Origin: Shimia_B sp039815465
GTDB taxonomy: Bacteria > Pseudomonadota > Alphaproteobacteria > Rhodobacterales > Rhodobacteraceae
NCBI GenBank assembly: GCA_039815465.1
Contig: JBCBZG010000001.1
Location: 248,001 to 312,000, forward strand
Reading direction: 5' to 3'
DNA: 64,000 nt
The position numbers and the translations under genes were made by a program. Below the pieces are notes generated by a model. That model had not been told where the DNA came from. It worked only from the letters and a program-made list of their open reading frames with translations, and searched no databases. This document shows, one piece after another, positions 35,411-44,029 of the stretch; the first letter of the stretch is position 1, and every line of letters starts with the position of its first letter.

Positions 35411-35481
35411 CATCCCGCTTCAATCCCGCGCCCACCCCTGCTAGGAACCGCGCAAACCCGACGATCACAGGAGCCTCCCCC

Positions 35482-36759
35482 ATGAGCAGCATCATCGACA
35501 TCTACGCCCGCGAAATCCTCGACAGCCGCGGAAACCCCACGGTGGAGGTCGACGTGACGCTGGATGACGGCTCCATGGGGCGTGCAGCCGTCCCATCGGG
35601 CGCCTCCACAGGCGCCTACGAGGCCGTCGAAAAGCGCGACGGGGATAAGGCGCGCTACAAGGGCAAGGGCGTGCTCGACGCTGTGGCGTCGGTCAATGGC
35701 GAGATCGCGGAGGCGATCGTGGGCATGGATGCCACCGAACAGGTCATGATCGACACAGCCATGATCGAGCTCGACGAGACCGACAATAAGGGGCGCCTTG
35801 GCGCCAACGCGATCCTGGGTGTCAGCCTCGCCGTGGCGAAAGCCGCAGCCGACTACTGCGAGCAGCCGCTCTACCGCTATGTCGGCGGTACCTCGGCCCG
35901 CGTTTTGCCGGTGCCGATGATGAACATCCTCAACGGGGGTGAGCACGCCGATAACCCCATCGACATCCAGGAATTCATGATCATGCCCACCTCTGCGGCC
36001 AATATCCGCGAGGCTGTGCGCATGGGGTCCGAAATTTTCCACACGCTCAAAGGGGAGCTGTCCGCAGCCGGTCTGAGCACCGGCATCGGGGACGAAGGCG
36101 GCTTTGCGCCCAACATCAGCTCCTCCCGCGAAGCGCTTGATTTCATTTTGAACGCTGTGACGAAGGCTGGCTACACGCCAGGGTCTGACATCCACCTCGC
36201 GCTCGACTGCGCGGCCACCGAATACCACCGCGCGGGCAAGTATGAGCTCGCCGGTGAGGGCCTGTCGCTGAGTTCTGAGGAAAACGCCGCCTACCTCGCT
36301 GCGCTCGTGGCCGACTACCCCATCATCTCCATCGAAGATGGCATGGGCGAGGATGACTGGGACGGCTGGGTCGCCCTGACGGAGATGCTGGGCGACAAAG
36401 TGCAGCTTGTGGGCGACGACCTCTTTGTCACGAACCCAGCGCGGCTTGCTGACGGGATCGCCAAGGGCGCGGCGAACTCGCTGTTGGTCAAGGTCAACCA
36501 GATCGGCTCCCTGACAGAGACGCTCGCCGCCGTGGACCTGGCCCACCGCAACCGCATGACCTGCGTGATGTCGCACCGCTCTGGCGAGACGGAAGATGCC
36601 ACGATCGCCGACCTCGCCGTGGCCACGAATTGCGGGCAGATCAAAACCGGCTCGCTGGCACGGTCAGACCGGTTGGCGAAGTACAACCAGCTGATCCGCA
36701 TCGAGGAAGCGCTGGGTGAGGCGGCGACCTATGCCGGGACGTCGATCCTGAAGGGTTAA
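35482..36759 (+). CDS. eno: Enolase
   Basis: A 425-residue glycolytic enzyme interconverting 2-phosphoglycerate and phosphoenolpyruvate. Signatures present are ILDSRGNPTVEVDV, GRAAVPSGASTGAYEA, NGGEHADNPIDIQEFMI, the Mg ligands in DIHLALDCAA / PIISIEDGM / LVGDDLFVTN, and the catalytic KVNQIGSLTE and SHRSGETED. Length is normal. A GGAG site precedes ATG 35482. A structured intergenic element follows. Confidence 0.97.
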   Translation: MSSIIDIYAREILDSRGNPTVEVDVTLDDGSMGRAAVPSGASTGAYEAVEKRDGDKARYKGKGVLDAVASVNGEIAEAIVGMDATEQVMIDTAMIELDETDNKGRLGANAILGVSLAVAKAAADYCEQPLYRYVGGTSARVLPVPMMNILNGGEHADNPIDIQEFMIMPTSAANIREAVRMGSEIFHTLKGELSAAGLSTGIGDEGGFAPNISSSREALDFILNAVTKAGYTPGSDIHLALDCAATEYHRAGKYELAGEGLSLSSEENAAYLAALVADYPIISIEDGMGEDDWDGWVALTEMLGDKVQLVGDDLFVTNPARLADGIAKGAANSLLVKVNQIGSLTETLAAVDLAHRNRMTCVMSHRSGETEDATIADLAVATNCGQIKTGSLARSDRLAKYNQLIRIEEALGEAATYAGTSILKG

Positions 36760-36782
36760 AAGCCTTGGCCACTTAGAAATGA

Positions 36783-36890
36783 GGGCTGTCCCCGTCCGAG
36801 GGTGGCGGCATTTGCCCCCGCCCATCAAACCAAAGGTTTGCCTTTGGCAAAACGGGGCCGACGGGGGCAGCCCGGTGGTTCCCACCGGGC
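36783..36890. terminator. Complex multi-stem element in the eno/DMGDH-like convergent gap
   Basis: Within this 108-bp stretch a 14-bp outer stem (36783-36796 with 36860-36873, one G-T wobble) encloses an inner 7-bp hairpin CCAAAGG-TTTG-CCTTTGG (36830-36847). A further 9-bp hairpin, GCCCGGTGG-TTC-CCACCGGGC (36870-36890), overlaps the last four bases of the outer stem, so the two are mutually exclusive. It fills most of the 166-bp gap between two converging genes and probably terminates both. Confidence 0.55.
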
Positions 36891-36925
36891 GACCACAAAG
36901 CCGCAAATGACCCTTCCAGGCCAGT

Positions 36926-39361
36926 CTAACCCCGCACCAGACTGTAATCCGGATCATAAGGCGATGGCTCAATCACGTGCGCGCCCACCATTTCCCCACA
37001 CAGATCAAGCTGCATCTCACAGCCTAGCGCAGCAAGCTCCGGCTCCACAAACGCATAGGCGAGGTTCATCCCAACCCGGTGACCCCAGTCGCCAGAGGTG
37101 ATCGTGCCCACCACGCGGTCGCCTATCATGAGCGAGCCACCGCCATGGGCGGGCGCGCGCTCCGTATCTATGCGGAGCGTAACAAGGCACTTTCGAGGCC
37201 CCTCCGCGTAGCGCGCCTCCAGCGCCTCTTTACCCACAAAGTCACCCTTCTCCAGCTTCACAAACCGCCCGAGCCCCGTCTCAAACGGGTCAAACTCGGT
37301 GATGATATCCGCCTTCCAGTGCAAAAACCCTTTCTCCATCCGCATCGACTCCACCGCCCGTGCGCCAAAGAGCTTGAGGTCATACGCTTCCCCCGCTTTG
37401 CGCAGCGCCAGATACGCAGCGTATAGCGACGCGTTGGGCACGTGGATTTCATAGGCCAGCTCCCCCGAAAAGCTCACGCCCATGACCGTCGCGGGCGCGA
37501 ACCCGATGTAGCACTCGCGGACGGACAGCCACGGAAACGCGTCTCGTGACCAATCCCCCCGCGCGCTGGCGCTCAGCACATCGCGCGCCTTAGGCCCTGC
37601 GAGCACGAGGATCGTCTGATCATTCGTAAGGCTGCGGATCTGCACATCTTCATCGTCGCGCAGATGCTCCATGAGCCAGTCCATATCGTGATACTCGCTG
37701 GCCGCCGCGGACCCGTACCACACCCGATCCGGGCCACGGTAAGAGGCTGGCAAGTTCGCCACTGTCGCCTCCCCCTTAACCATCCCGTGATGATTCAAAA
37801 GGTACCCCAGCCCAACCCGCCCCGCACGCTTCGTCACCGTCCCGCAAAACATTCGGTCGAGGAAGCTGTGGCGGTCCGCGCCCGTGATCTCGAACCGGTT
37901 GAAGCCATTGACCTCGCACAGACCCACATGGGTCTGCACATGGGCGACCTCAGCGGCCACCACATCAAACACTTCATCGAAGTCAAAGGTGAGCGATGGA
38001 TGAAATTCTGGGCTGGGCTTAATGTAGTCCACCCGCTCCCACCCGTTCACGACCGTGAACTCCGCCCCCTCCGCGGCGAGGATTGGGGTCAACGGCGTGG
38101 TCTTTGCAGGGCGCCCCGCAGGGCGATGCTCGTGCGGGAAATGGAAGCGGAACTCGTTCTGGTAATCCTCGATGGCCTTCAGCGCCGTCAGCTCCTCCGT
38201 CGCGTGCCCGGTAAAGCGGCGCGGGTCGAGGCACCAGGTGTCATAACACGCCTCCCCATGGACGATCTGCTGGGCGAGCAGCCAGCCGTGGCCGCCGCCC
38301 TCCCCCACGCCCGCGCGCAGGCCGATGATGCAGAACGCGTTGCGCTTGCCGGGGATGGGACCCACCAGCGGCGCGCCGTCGATGGTGTAGGTGATTGGGC
38401 CGTTCACGATCCGCTTGATCCCCACCTCCATCAGCGCAGGCATCCGCTCGAACGCACCTTCGAGCACGTCCATGACGCGGTCGAGGTCGTCGGGGCAGAG
38501 GTCATTTGCGAAGTCCGGGCTGATCCCGTCCATCCCCCAGGTTTTGCAGCCCTGCTCGTAGAAGCCAACGAGCAGCCCACCCTTTTCCTGGCGGCTGTAA
38601 TAGTCAGAGATCGGGCAACGCAGCAGCGGCATCCGGTGGCCCGCTTCCGCAATCGCTGGGATGTCTTCGGTGACGAAATACTGGTGCTCCATGGAGGCCA
38701 CAGGGTGCTGGACCCCCATCATCGCGCCCACTTCGTTCACGCGGTAGCCGCAGGCGTTGACGACGATATCGGCGTCGATGGAGCCTTTCGTCGTCTCCAC
38801 CGTCCACGTGTCATCGCTATGCTGGGTGAGCGCTGTCACTGCCGTGTGGCGGTACACCTCCGCCCCGGCCTTGCGCGCATGAAACGCGAGCGCCTGGCAG
38901 AGCTGCGCGGGGTCGATATCACCATCCTCCCCGTCCCAAAGGCCCCCGACGAGGTTCTCGGTCGAGATCAGCGGGTGGCGGCGCGCGCATTCGGCGGCAT
39001 CGATCACCTCGAACTCCACGCCCATACCCCGCGCCATGGAGGAAAAGTGGCGATACCCCTGCATCTGCGCCTCGGTGTTCGCTAGCCGGATCCCGCCATC
39101 GCCGTGATGATAGCCCACCGGATACTCCGGATCGTCGCGCAGCTTTTTGTAAAGCGCGATGGAGTGGGACTTCAGCCCCACCATCGTCTGGTTCATCCCG
39201 AAATTCGTCACCTGCGCCGCCGAATGCCACGTGGTGCCCGACGTCAGCTCATCCCGCTCGATCAGCACCACGTCGCTCCACCCCTCCTGCGTGAGGTGAT
39301 AGAGCGTGGAACACCCCGCGATCCCGCCGCCGATGACCGCAACTTTCGTTCTTGATTTCAT
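36926..39361 (-). CDS. DMGDH/sarcosine dehydrogenase-like flavoprotein with GcvT domain (copy 1)
   Basis: An 811-residue two-part enzyme. Residues 1-390 are a DAO-type FAD domain with GGGIAG (11-16) and SGTTWH, whose His46 aligns with the covalent-FAD histidine of dimethylglycine dehydrogenase. Residues ~430-810 are GcvT-like aminomethyltransferase domains expected to bind tetrahydrofolate (VNGFNRFEITGADRH, then GELAYEIHVPNA, then TSGDWGHRVG). Such proteins oxidatively demethylate N-methyl amines and pass one-carbon units to folate. It is divergent from an MttB-family gene across 182 bp. Its exact amine is unknown. Confidence 0.88.
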   Translation of the reverse strand: MKSRTKVAVIGGGIAGCSTLYHLTQEGWSDVVLIERDELTSGTTWHSAAQVTNFGMNQTMVGLKSHSIALYKKLRDDPEYPVGYHHGDGGIRLANTEAQMQGYRHFSSMARGMGVEFEVIDAAECARRHPLISTENLVGGLWDGEDGDIDPAQLCQALAFHARKAGAEVYRHTAVTALTQHSDDTWTVETTKGSIDADIVVNACGYRVNEVGAMMGVQHPVASMEHQYFVTEDIPAIAEAGHRMPLLRCPISDYYSRQEKGGLLVGFYEQGCKTWGMDGISPDFANDLCPDDLDRVMDVLEGAFERMPALMEVGIKRIVNGPITYTIDGAPLVGPIPGKRNAFCIIGLRAGVGEGGGHGWLLAQQIVHGEACYDTWCLDPRRFTGHATEELTALKAIEDYQNEFRFHFPHEHRPAGRPAKTTPLTPILAAEGAEFTVVNGWERVDYIKPSPEFHPSLTFDFDEVFDVVAAEVAHVQTHVGLCEVNGFNRFEITGADRHSFLDRMFCGTVTKRAGRVGLGYLLNHHGMVKGEATVANLPASYRGPDRVWYGSAAASEYHDMDWLMEHLRDDEDVQIRSLTNDQTILVLAGPKARDVLSASARGDWSRDAFPWLSVRECYIGFAPATVMGVSFSGELAYEIHVPNASLYAAYLALRKAGEAYDLKLFGARAVESMRMEKGFLHWKADIITEFDPFETGLGRFVKLEKGDFVGKEALEARYAEGPRKCLVTLRIDTERAPAHGGGSLMIGDRVVGTITSGDWGHRVGMNLAYAFVEPELAALGCEMQLDLCGEMVGAHVIEPSPYDPDYSLVRG

Positions 39362-39543
39362 GGGTCCAACTCCCCCGCGTGTTTCGCGCGACGTTGGCTG
39401 GCGTGGCCGGACGAGGCAACGGTGAAACGCCGTTCCGCGAATTTAGAAAACAAATTTTGAGAATGTCGCATCATTGCCAAAACTGTTGTTTGGGCACAGC
39501 CTTCGCCGCACCACTTCACAGACACCAGCAAGAGGAGGACGCC
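39362..39543. promoter_or_regulatory. Divergent promoter region of the DMGDH-like and MttB-like genes
   Basis: This 182-bp gap between two divergent starts is noticeably more A+T-rich in its centre than its surroundings. It holds an inverted repeat AATTT-N7-AAATT (39440-39456), a plausible core for a LysR-type site given the LysR gene at 41065-42039. I could not assign -35/-10 boxes with confidence. Confidence 0.35.
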
Positions 39544-41061
39544 ATGGCACGGGGGACATCGCAGCGTAGCGGACGCCGCGCGCGGCTTAATCAACGGGCC
39601 GCACCACCCGCCGTGAACCCCTGCCCTCCGGGCCAGATCGGCGGGACCTACAAACCGCTCACCGAGCGGGAGCTGGAGGAGATCTACGCGACAGCCCTCA
39701 AACTGCTCGACGTGCTCGGCATGGGCGAAGTGCCGGAGCGTCTGCGTCGCGACCTGCTTGCCGTGGGGGCCAAGGACGGGCCGCAGGATCGGGTGCTCAT
39801 GCCTCCAACCCTGATTGAGACCGCGATAGATCAGGCGGCAAAGACATTCACCCTGCATGGCCGCGACGACGCGCGCTCGATCGAGGTCGGCGGGAACCGG
39901 GTGCATTTCGGCACTGGCGGCGCGGCGGTCCAGACGCTCGACCTCGACACAGGGCTCTACCGCCCCTCAACCCTCGCGGACCTGCACGACTTCACCCGGC
40001 TCCAAGACACACTGACGAATGTGAGCTGGTTCACCCGCTGCTGCGTGGCGACCGATGTGCCTGACAACCACGATCTCGACATCAACACGGCCTACGCGCT
40101 GCTCAAAAACACGACCAAACCCACGGCAACGTCCTTCACGCTCGCCGAACACATCCCCCCGATTATGGAGATGCTGGACATCGCCGCGGGCGGCGCGGGC
40201 GCGTTTTCCAAGCGCCCGTTCATGAAAACCCATATCAGCCCCGTCATCTCCCCCCTCCGGTTTGGGGAGGACGCGGTGGACGTGGTCTATGAATGCGTCC
40301 GCTACAACATCCCGATGTCGTGTATCACTGCGGCCCAGGCGGGCGCGACGGCACCCGCGACACTGGCCGGATTCCTGGCGCAGTCGCTCGCGGAAACACT
40401 CGCGAGCCTCGTGATGGTCCACGCGATCCAGCCCGGTTTTCCGATGATCTTTTCGAACTGGCCACTGGTGATTGACCTGCGCACTGGCGCGTTTTCAGGG
40501 GGCAGCGGGGAAACAGCCGTGCTCAACGCGGCCTCCGCGCAGCTGTCGAATTGGCTCGGCCTGCCCTCCGGGGTTGCGGCCTCCATGACCGACGCCAAAG
40601 CCATTGATGCGCAATACGGGATGGAAAAGGGGATCACCTCGATCTCCGCCGCGCTGGCGGGCGGGAACTTGATCTATGAGAGCTCCGGCATGACCGCCTC
40701 GCTGCTGGGCGCCAGTTTCGAAGGCTTCGTGCTCGATGACGAAATGCACTCCAACACCTACCGCGCGCTCAGGGGCATCGAAGTCAGCGACGAAAACCTG
40801 GGCTTTGACGCCATCTGCGAGGCCGTTCTGGGCGAGGGTCACTTCCTTGGCGGGCAGCACACCTATGCCGCGATGGAGCGGGACTATTTCTACCCCAAAC
40901 TGGCTGACCGCAACGAACCCCGCACCTGGGCCGCGCTCGGCGCAGAAGACGCGTGGAGCCGTGCAAAAACCCGCGCGCGCGACATTCTCGCCTCCCACCG
41001 GCCCGAATACCTCACACCCGACCAGGACGCCGACATCCGCCGCCGATTTACCATCCTATAG
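39544..41061 (+). CDS. Trimethylamine methyltransferase (MttB) superfamily protein, non-pyrrolysine (copy 1)
   Basis: A 505-residue TIM-barrel methyltransferase-family protein. It begins with a basic head followed by the conserved TERELEEIYATALKLLDVLGMGEVPE block and ends YLTPDQDADIRRRF. No in-frame UAG occurs, so it is not a pyrrolysine enzyme; relatives include the glycine-betaine methyltransferase MtgB. MttB-type enzymes move a methyl from a quaternary or tertiary amine to a corrinoid protein, but no corrinoid-protein gene is visible in the window. ATG 39544 follows GAGGAGG. It converges with a LysR gene 3 bp away. Confidence 0.87.
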   Translation: MARGTSQRSGRRARLNQRAAPPAVNPCPPGQIGGTYKPLTERELEEIYATALKLLDVLGMGEVPERLRRDLLAVGAKDGPQDRVLMPPTLIETAIDQAAKTFTLHGRDDARSIEVGGNRVHFGTGGAAVQTLDLDTGLYRPSTLADLHDFTRLQDTLTNVSWFTRCCVATDVPDNHDLDINTAYALLKNTTKPTATSFTLAEHIPPIMEMLDIAAGGAGAFSKRPFMKTHISPVISPLRFGEDAVDVVYECVRYNIPMSCITAAQAGATAPATLAGFLAQSLAETLASLVMVHAIQPGFPMIFSNWPLVIDLRTGAFSGGSGETAVLNAASAQLSNWLGLPSGVAASMTDAKAIDAQYGMEKGITSISAALAGGNLIYESSGMTASLLGASFEGFVLDDEMHSNTYRALRGIEVSDENLGFDAICEAVLGEGHFLGGQHTYAAMERDYFYPKLADRNEPRTWAALGAEDAWSRAKTRARDILASHRPEYLTPDQDADIRRRFTIL

Positions 41062-41064
41062 CGA

Positions 41065-42039
41065 TCAGCGGATCAAAGTGAGACTGTCAGCCAGCCAAGG
41101 CGCCCGGGCCGTCAGCGGGTCGATCACATGCTGCGACAAGAGCGCCTGCATCTTGGTGTCGACCACATCAATCACCGAGCGGGAGCAGTCGGGCGTGGCC
41201 AAAATCAGCAACGTCCGCGCAAAGCTTTTGCCCGGAAACGGGTGCATGGCGAGCTTGTCGTGAAACCGCAGCCCACGCGCGTAAAGGAGCGGTGTCGTGA
41301 TCGTCCAGCCTGCGCCCGCGGCGACCATGGCCATCAGAGTCTGATTGCTCGAACACGAAAACTGCCGCGGCGCGAGGAGCCCCAGGCGTCTCAACTGCGC
41401 CTCGATCTGGCGCGCGATGATGAGGTTGTCGGAAAACTGCAAAAATGGCAGCGCGCTGCGCCCCTCCACCACATCGGCCACAGAGCCCTCAAAACCCGCG
41501 GGCAGCACGACGATGAATGGGTCCTTGATCAGCGGCCGGTCGGCCAAATCCCCGAGCTTTTCCGCAGGCTCGGTGGAGATCGCCAGGTCAAGCGCCCGGT
41601 TGCGCAGCTTGTCAAAGAGCGCAAGACTGGTGTCGGTCACATAGAGAAAATCACAGCTGGGCATCTGACCGGCCAAATACACCGCAAGCTCCGGCGTGAT
41701 GTCGCTGTCGAAATCCTCAACCACGCCAATGCGCAAATAGCTCGCCGTCGCGATATCCCCGGCGGAGGCCTCCGCCTTAGCCTTGCGGATGGCGATCAGC
41801 GCGCCGTCGATGTTGCGCAAAAACACGCGCCCCTTTGGCGTTAGAACCATGGGCCGCCGGGCATGGTCGAACAGCTCCACCCCCAGATGGGCCTCAAGGC
41901 TCCGAAGATGGTGGGACACAGTGCTGATCGACAGCCCCGCCTCCTTGGCCGCGTCCTGCAACGCGCCGTGGCGAGCACAGATCTGAAAGATCTCGAGCCA
42001 TTTCAGGCTCAGGTCCTTGGGGGCTTGTCGTTTCTGCAT
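41065..42039 (-). CDS. LysR family transcriptional regulator
   Basis: A 324-residue LysR-type protein. The N-terminal winged helix-turn-helix is clear (LKWLEIFQICARHGALQDAAKEAGLSIS broken by a turn, then VSHHLRSLEAHLGVELFDHARRP). The rest is a periplasmic-binding-like co-inducer domain. ATG 42039 is chosen since upstream in-frame codons lack similarity. It converges tail-to-tail with the MttB-like gene, so it is a likely regulator of the methylamine genes (inference). Confidence 0.9.
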   Translation of the reverse strand: MQKRQAPKDLSLKWLEIFQICARHGALQDAAKEAGLSISTVSHHLRSLEAHLGVELFDHARRPMVLTPKGRVFLRNIDGALIAIRKAKAEASAGDIATASYLRIGVVEDFDSDITPELAVYLAGQMPSCDFLYVTDTSLALFDKLRNRALDLAISTEPAEKLGDLADRPLIKDPFIVVLPAGFEGSVADVVEGRSALPFLQFSDNLIIARQIEAQLRRLGLLAPRQFSCSSNQTLMAMVAAGAGWTITTPLLYARGLRFHDKLAMHPFPGKSFARTLLILATPDCSRSVIDVVDTKMQALLSQHVIDPLTARAPWLADSLTLIR

Positions 42040-42100
42040 CCGCGGCGCGGAACCTCCTGCGTGTGTCGGGCTCTTGATCAGGGCGTAAAGCTCTGTACTC

Positions 42101-42571
42101 TCACCGGAAGGGATACATCCAGACGCGGTAATCATCGATAAGGACATGGGCGTGATCAATCTGCTCTTGCGTCATCTTTTTGACCACCTCCTCCATGGAA
42201 ATCGCGGCATCCGGGTCGCCGCCAATGGCGCTCAGGACGTACCACATATACGCGCGCGTGAGGTCCGGCGCGGGCATGCCGAGCCCGACCTCATAATACC
42301 AGCCGACACCGGACTGTGCGCCCGGATGGCCTTTCATGGCGGACCGCAGGTACCATTCGAACGCGCGAACATAGTCCTGCTCGACGCCAAGCCCAAGCGC
42401 ATACATGACACCGATAAGCTCTTCGGCGTCCGCGTTGCCGGACCGTGCCGCGGGCCAAAAGGCGTCATAAGCCTCCTGAAAACGGCCCTCTTCCATCAGG
42501 TCGCGCGCCTCTTCGATCTCAGCCGTAGCCGGGCTCGCCACGAACGCCAGCGCCATCAAAAGCTTGCGCAT
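42101..42571 (-). CDS. Secreted Sel1-repeat (TPR-like) protein
   Basis: A 156-residue protein with a signal peptide (1-17, ending SPATA). Two to three Sel1-like repeats follow: AEELIGVMYALGLGVEQDYVRAFEWY, AQSGVGWYYEVGLGMPAPDLTRAYMWY and a partial third (each quoted in short from residues ~52-125). Sel1 repeats mediate protein contacts. The ATG at 42571 leaves under 20 bp before the first usable start of the divergent di-haem peroxidase gene, so the two promoters must overlap coding sequence. Confidence 0.8.
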   Translation of the reverse strand: MRKLLMALAFVASPATAEIEEARDLMEEGRFQEAYDAFWPAARSGNADAEELIGVMYALGLGVEQDYVRAFEWYLRSAMKGHPGAQSGVGWYYEVGLGMPAPDLTRAYMWYVLSAIGGDPDAAISMEEVVKKMTQEQIDHAHVLIDDYRVWMYPFR

Positions 42572-42589
42572 GTTCTCATTCTCTCCCTC

Positions 42590-43867
42590 GTGGGGAGCCC
42601 GGCGCTCGCCGTCGACTCCCAGCTCATCAGCGCGGATGATTTTCTCCCCTTCGACGAAGATCAAGCGCGGATTGGTCAGCTGCTCTTCTACGACAAGATC
42701 CTGAGCGGGAACATGAATATCTCCTGCGGGACGTGCCACCACCACACCATGGCCGGCGGCGATGGCCTGAGCCTGGGGATCGGCGAGGGCGGCACAGGGC
42801 TCGGCCCCGACCGTGTCGCGGGCGTGGGCGATGACCGCATCCGCAAGCGAATCCCGCGCTCCGCACCCACGCTCTGGAACCTGGGCCACACATCCGTGCG
42901 CGTGCTGTTCCATGACGGGCGGCTCTCCATCGACGACATCTACGGCAACGGCTTCAACTCCCCAGCGGAGGAATGGCTGCCCCAAGGGCTGGACAACATC
43001 ATCGCCGCACAAGCCGTGCTGCCGCTCACCGCGCAGTTCGAAATGGCCGGAAACCCCAAGGAAAATGAGGTTGCAGGCGCCGTCCACGACCGCATCGACG
43101 CCGCCTGGCCCATCATCGCCAAACGCGTGCGGGTGATCCCCGAATATGGCGAGATGTTCGTTGCCGCCTTCGACCATGTCGACACCGCAGAAGACGTCAC
43201 AATCGTGGAGATCGCCAACGCGCTCGGCGCCTTCATCGGGCGCGAATGGCAAAGCTATGACAGCCCCTACGACGCCTTCCTGCGCGACGGCACGCCCCTG
43301 CCAATAGCGGCCGATCGGGGCCGTCAGCTTTTCTTTGGAAAAGCTGGCTGCGCGGGGTGCCACTCCGGGCCGCTCTTTACCGATCAGGAGTTTCACGCTT
43401 TGGGCCTGCCCGCCTACGGCCCCGGCCGCACGCGCCGCTTTGACCCGATGCCCCGCGATGTGGGGCGCATGGGGGAAACCGACCGGCTCGAGGACGCCTA
43501 CCGCTTCCGCACCCCATCGCTGCGCAATGTCGCGCTGACCGCGCCCTACGGCCACAACGGCGCCTACCCCACGCTGCGCGGCATGCTCGATCACCACCGC
43601 GACCCCGTCGCCGCGCGGGCGGCCTGGACCCGTGACATGGCCGCGCTGCCCGACGCGCCCTGGCTTGCCGCGATCGACTTTGTCATCCAGTCCGATACGC
43701 GGGAAATGGCCCGGCAGAAGGAAAAGCTTGACCTGAAAGGGATCGCGCTGAGCGATGCCGATCTGGATGATCTTGAGGCGTTTCTACACGCCCTCACCGG
43801 CGCCACAGCCGATGACCGCCCGCTAGGTCGGCCTGACACGGTGCCATCGGGCTTGGTCGTCGACTAG
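42590..43867 (+). CDS. Di-haem cytochrome c peroxidase/MauG family protein; start uncertain
   Basis: About 425 residues from GTG 42590. Two c-type haem sites are present: CGTCH near residue 45 and CAGCH near residue 255. The family's FRTPSLRNVALTAPYGHNGAYPTLRGML supplies a distal-side ligand region. Such proteins reduce hydrogen peroxide or oxidise a partner in the periplasm. The expected signal peptide reads VLILSLVGSPALA in this frame, yet no in-frame ATG precedes it; GTG 42590 falls inside that hydrophobic run. Either a rare start codon or a one-base error near 42570-42575 is possible (an ATG lies at 42570 in the adjacent frame). Confidence 0.82.
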   Translation: MGSPALAVDSQLISADDFLPFDEDQARIGQLLFYDKILSGNMNISCGTCHHHTMAGGDGLSLGIGEGGTGLGPDRVAGVGDDRIRKRIPRSAPTLWNLGHTSVRVLFHDGRLSIDDIYGNGFNSPAEEWLPQGLDNIIAAQAVLPLTAQFEMAGNPKENEVAGAVHDRIDAAWPIIAKRVRVIPEYGEMFVAAFDHVDTAEDVTIVEIANALGAFIGREWQSYDSPYDAFLRDGTPLPIAADRGRQLFFGKAGCAGCHSGPLFTDQEFHALGLPAYGPGRTRRFDPMPRDVGRMGETDRLEDAYRFRTPSLRNVALTAPYGHNGAYPTLRGMLDHHRDPVAARAAWTRDMAALPDAPWLAAIDFVIQSDTREMARQKEKLDLKGIALSDADLDDLEAFLHALTGATADDRPLGRPDTVPSGLVVD

Positions 43868-43922
43868 GACCCACGCACCCGGCGCAAACACCATAAGCAC
43901 CTGCTTAGCAGCGAAGAACTTG

Positions 43923-43992
43923 CCCGACGGCAACGTCGGGCCGCGCCGTTCCGCCCCCCCGGGGCGGCGCGAGCGCCACCCCGCGGAACGGC
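43923..43992. terminator. Tandem hairpins between the peroxidase and glycerate-kinase genes
   Basis: The first hairpin is CCCGACG-GCAA-CGTCGGG (43923-43940) with a GNRA-type loop. The second is a 10-bp arm GCCGTTCCGC (43945-43954) pairing with GCGGAACGGC (43983-43992) across a GC-rich loop. They lie between converging genes and probably terminate one or both transcripts. Confidence 0.55.
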
Positions 43993-44029
43993 ACTCTAGC
44001 ATTCCAGTTCGGACGGGTGCCCAAGACCT

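Noticed and set aside
37664..39085. A 473-codon plus-strand open frame inside the DMGDH-like gene
   Set aside because: It is antisense to a complete FAD/GcvT protein, and its composition (His, Arg, Val rich, no family motif) is that of a GC-rich shadow frame.
39544..41061. Possible pyrrolysine-containing MttB
   Set aside because: The frame contains no internal UAG and no pyl genes are visible; it belongs to the non-pyrrolysine branch of the superfamily.
42101..43597. A 498-codon open frame on the minus strand covering most of the di-haem peroxidase gene
   Set aside because: Only its last 156 codons (from ATG 42571) read as a protein with a signal peptide and Sel1 repeats. The rest is antisense to two intact haem motifs and has Gly/Val/His-rich shadow composition.
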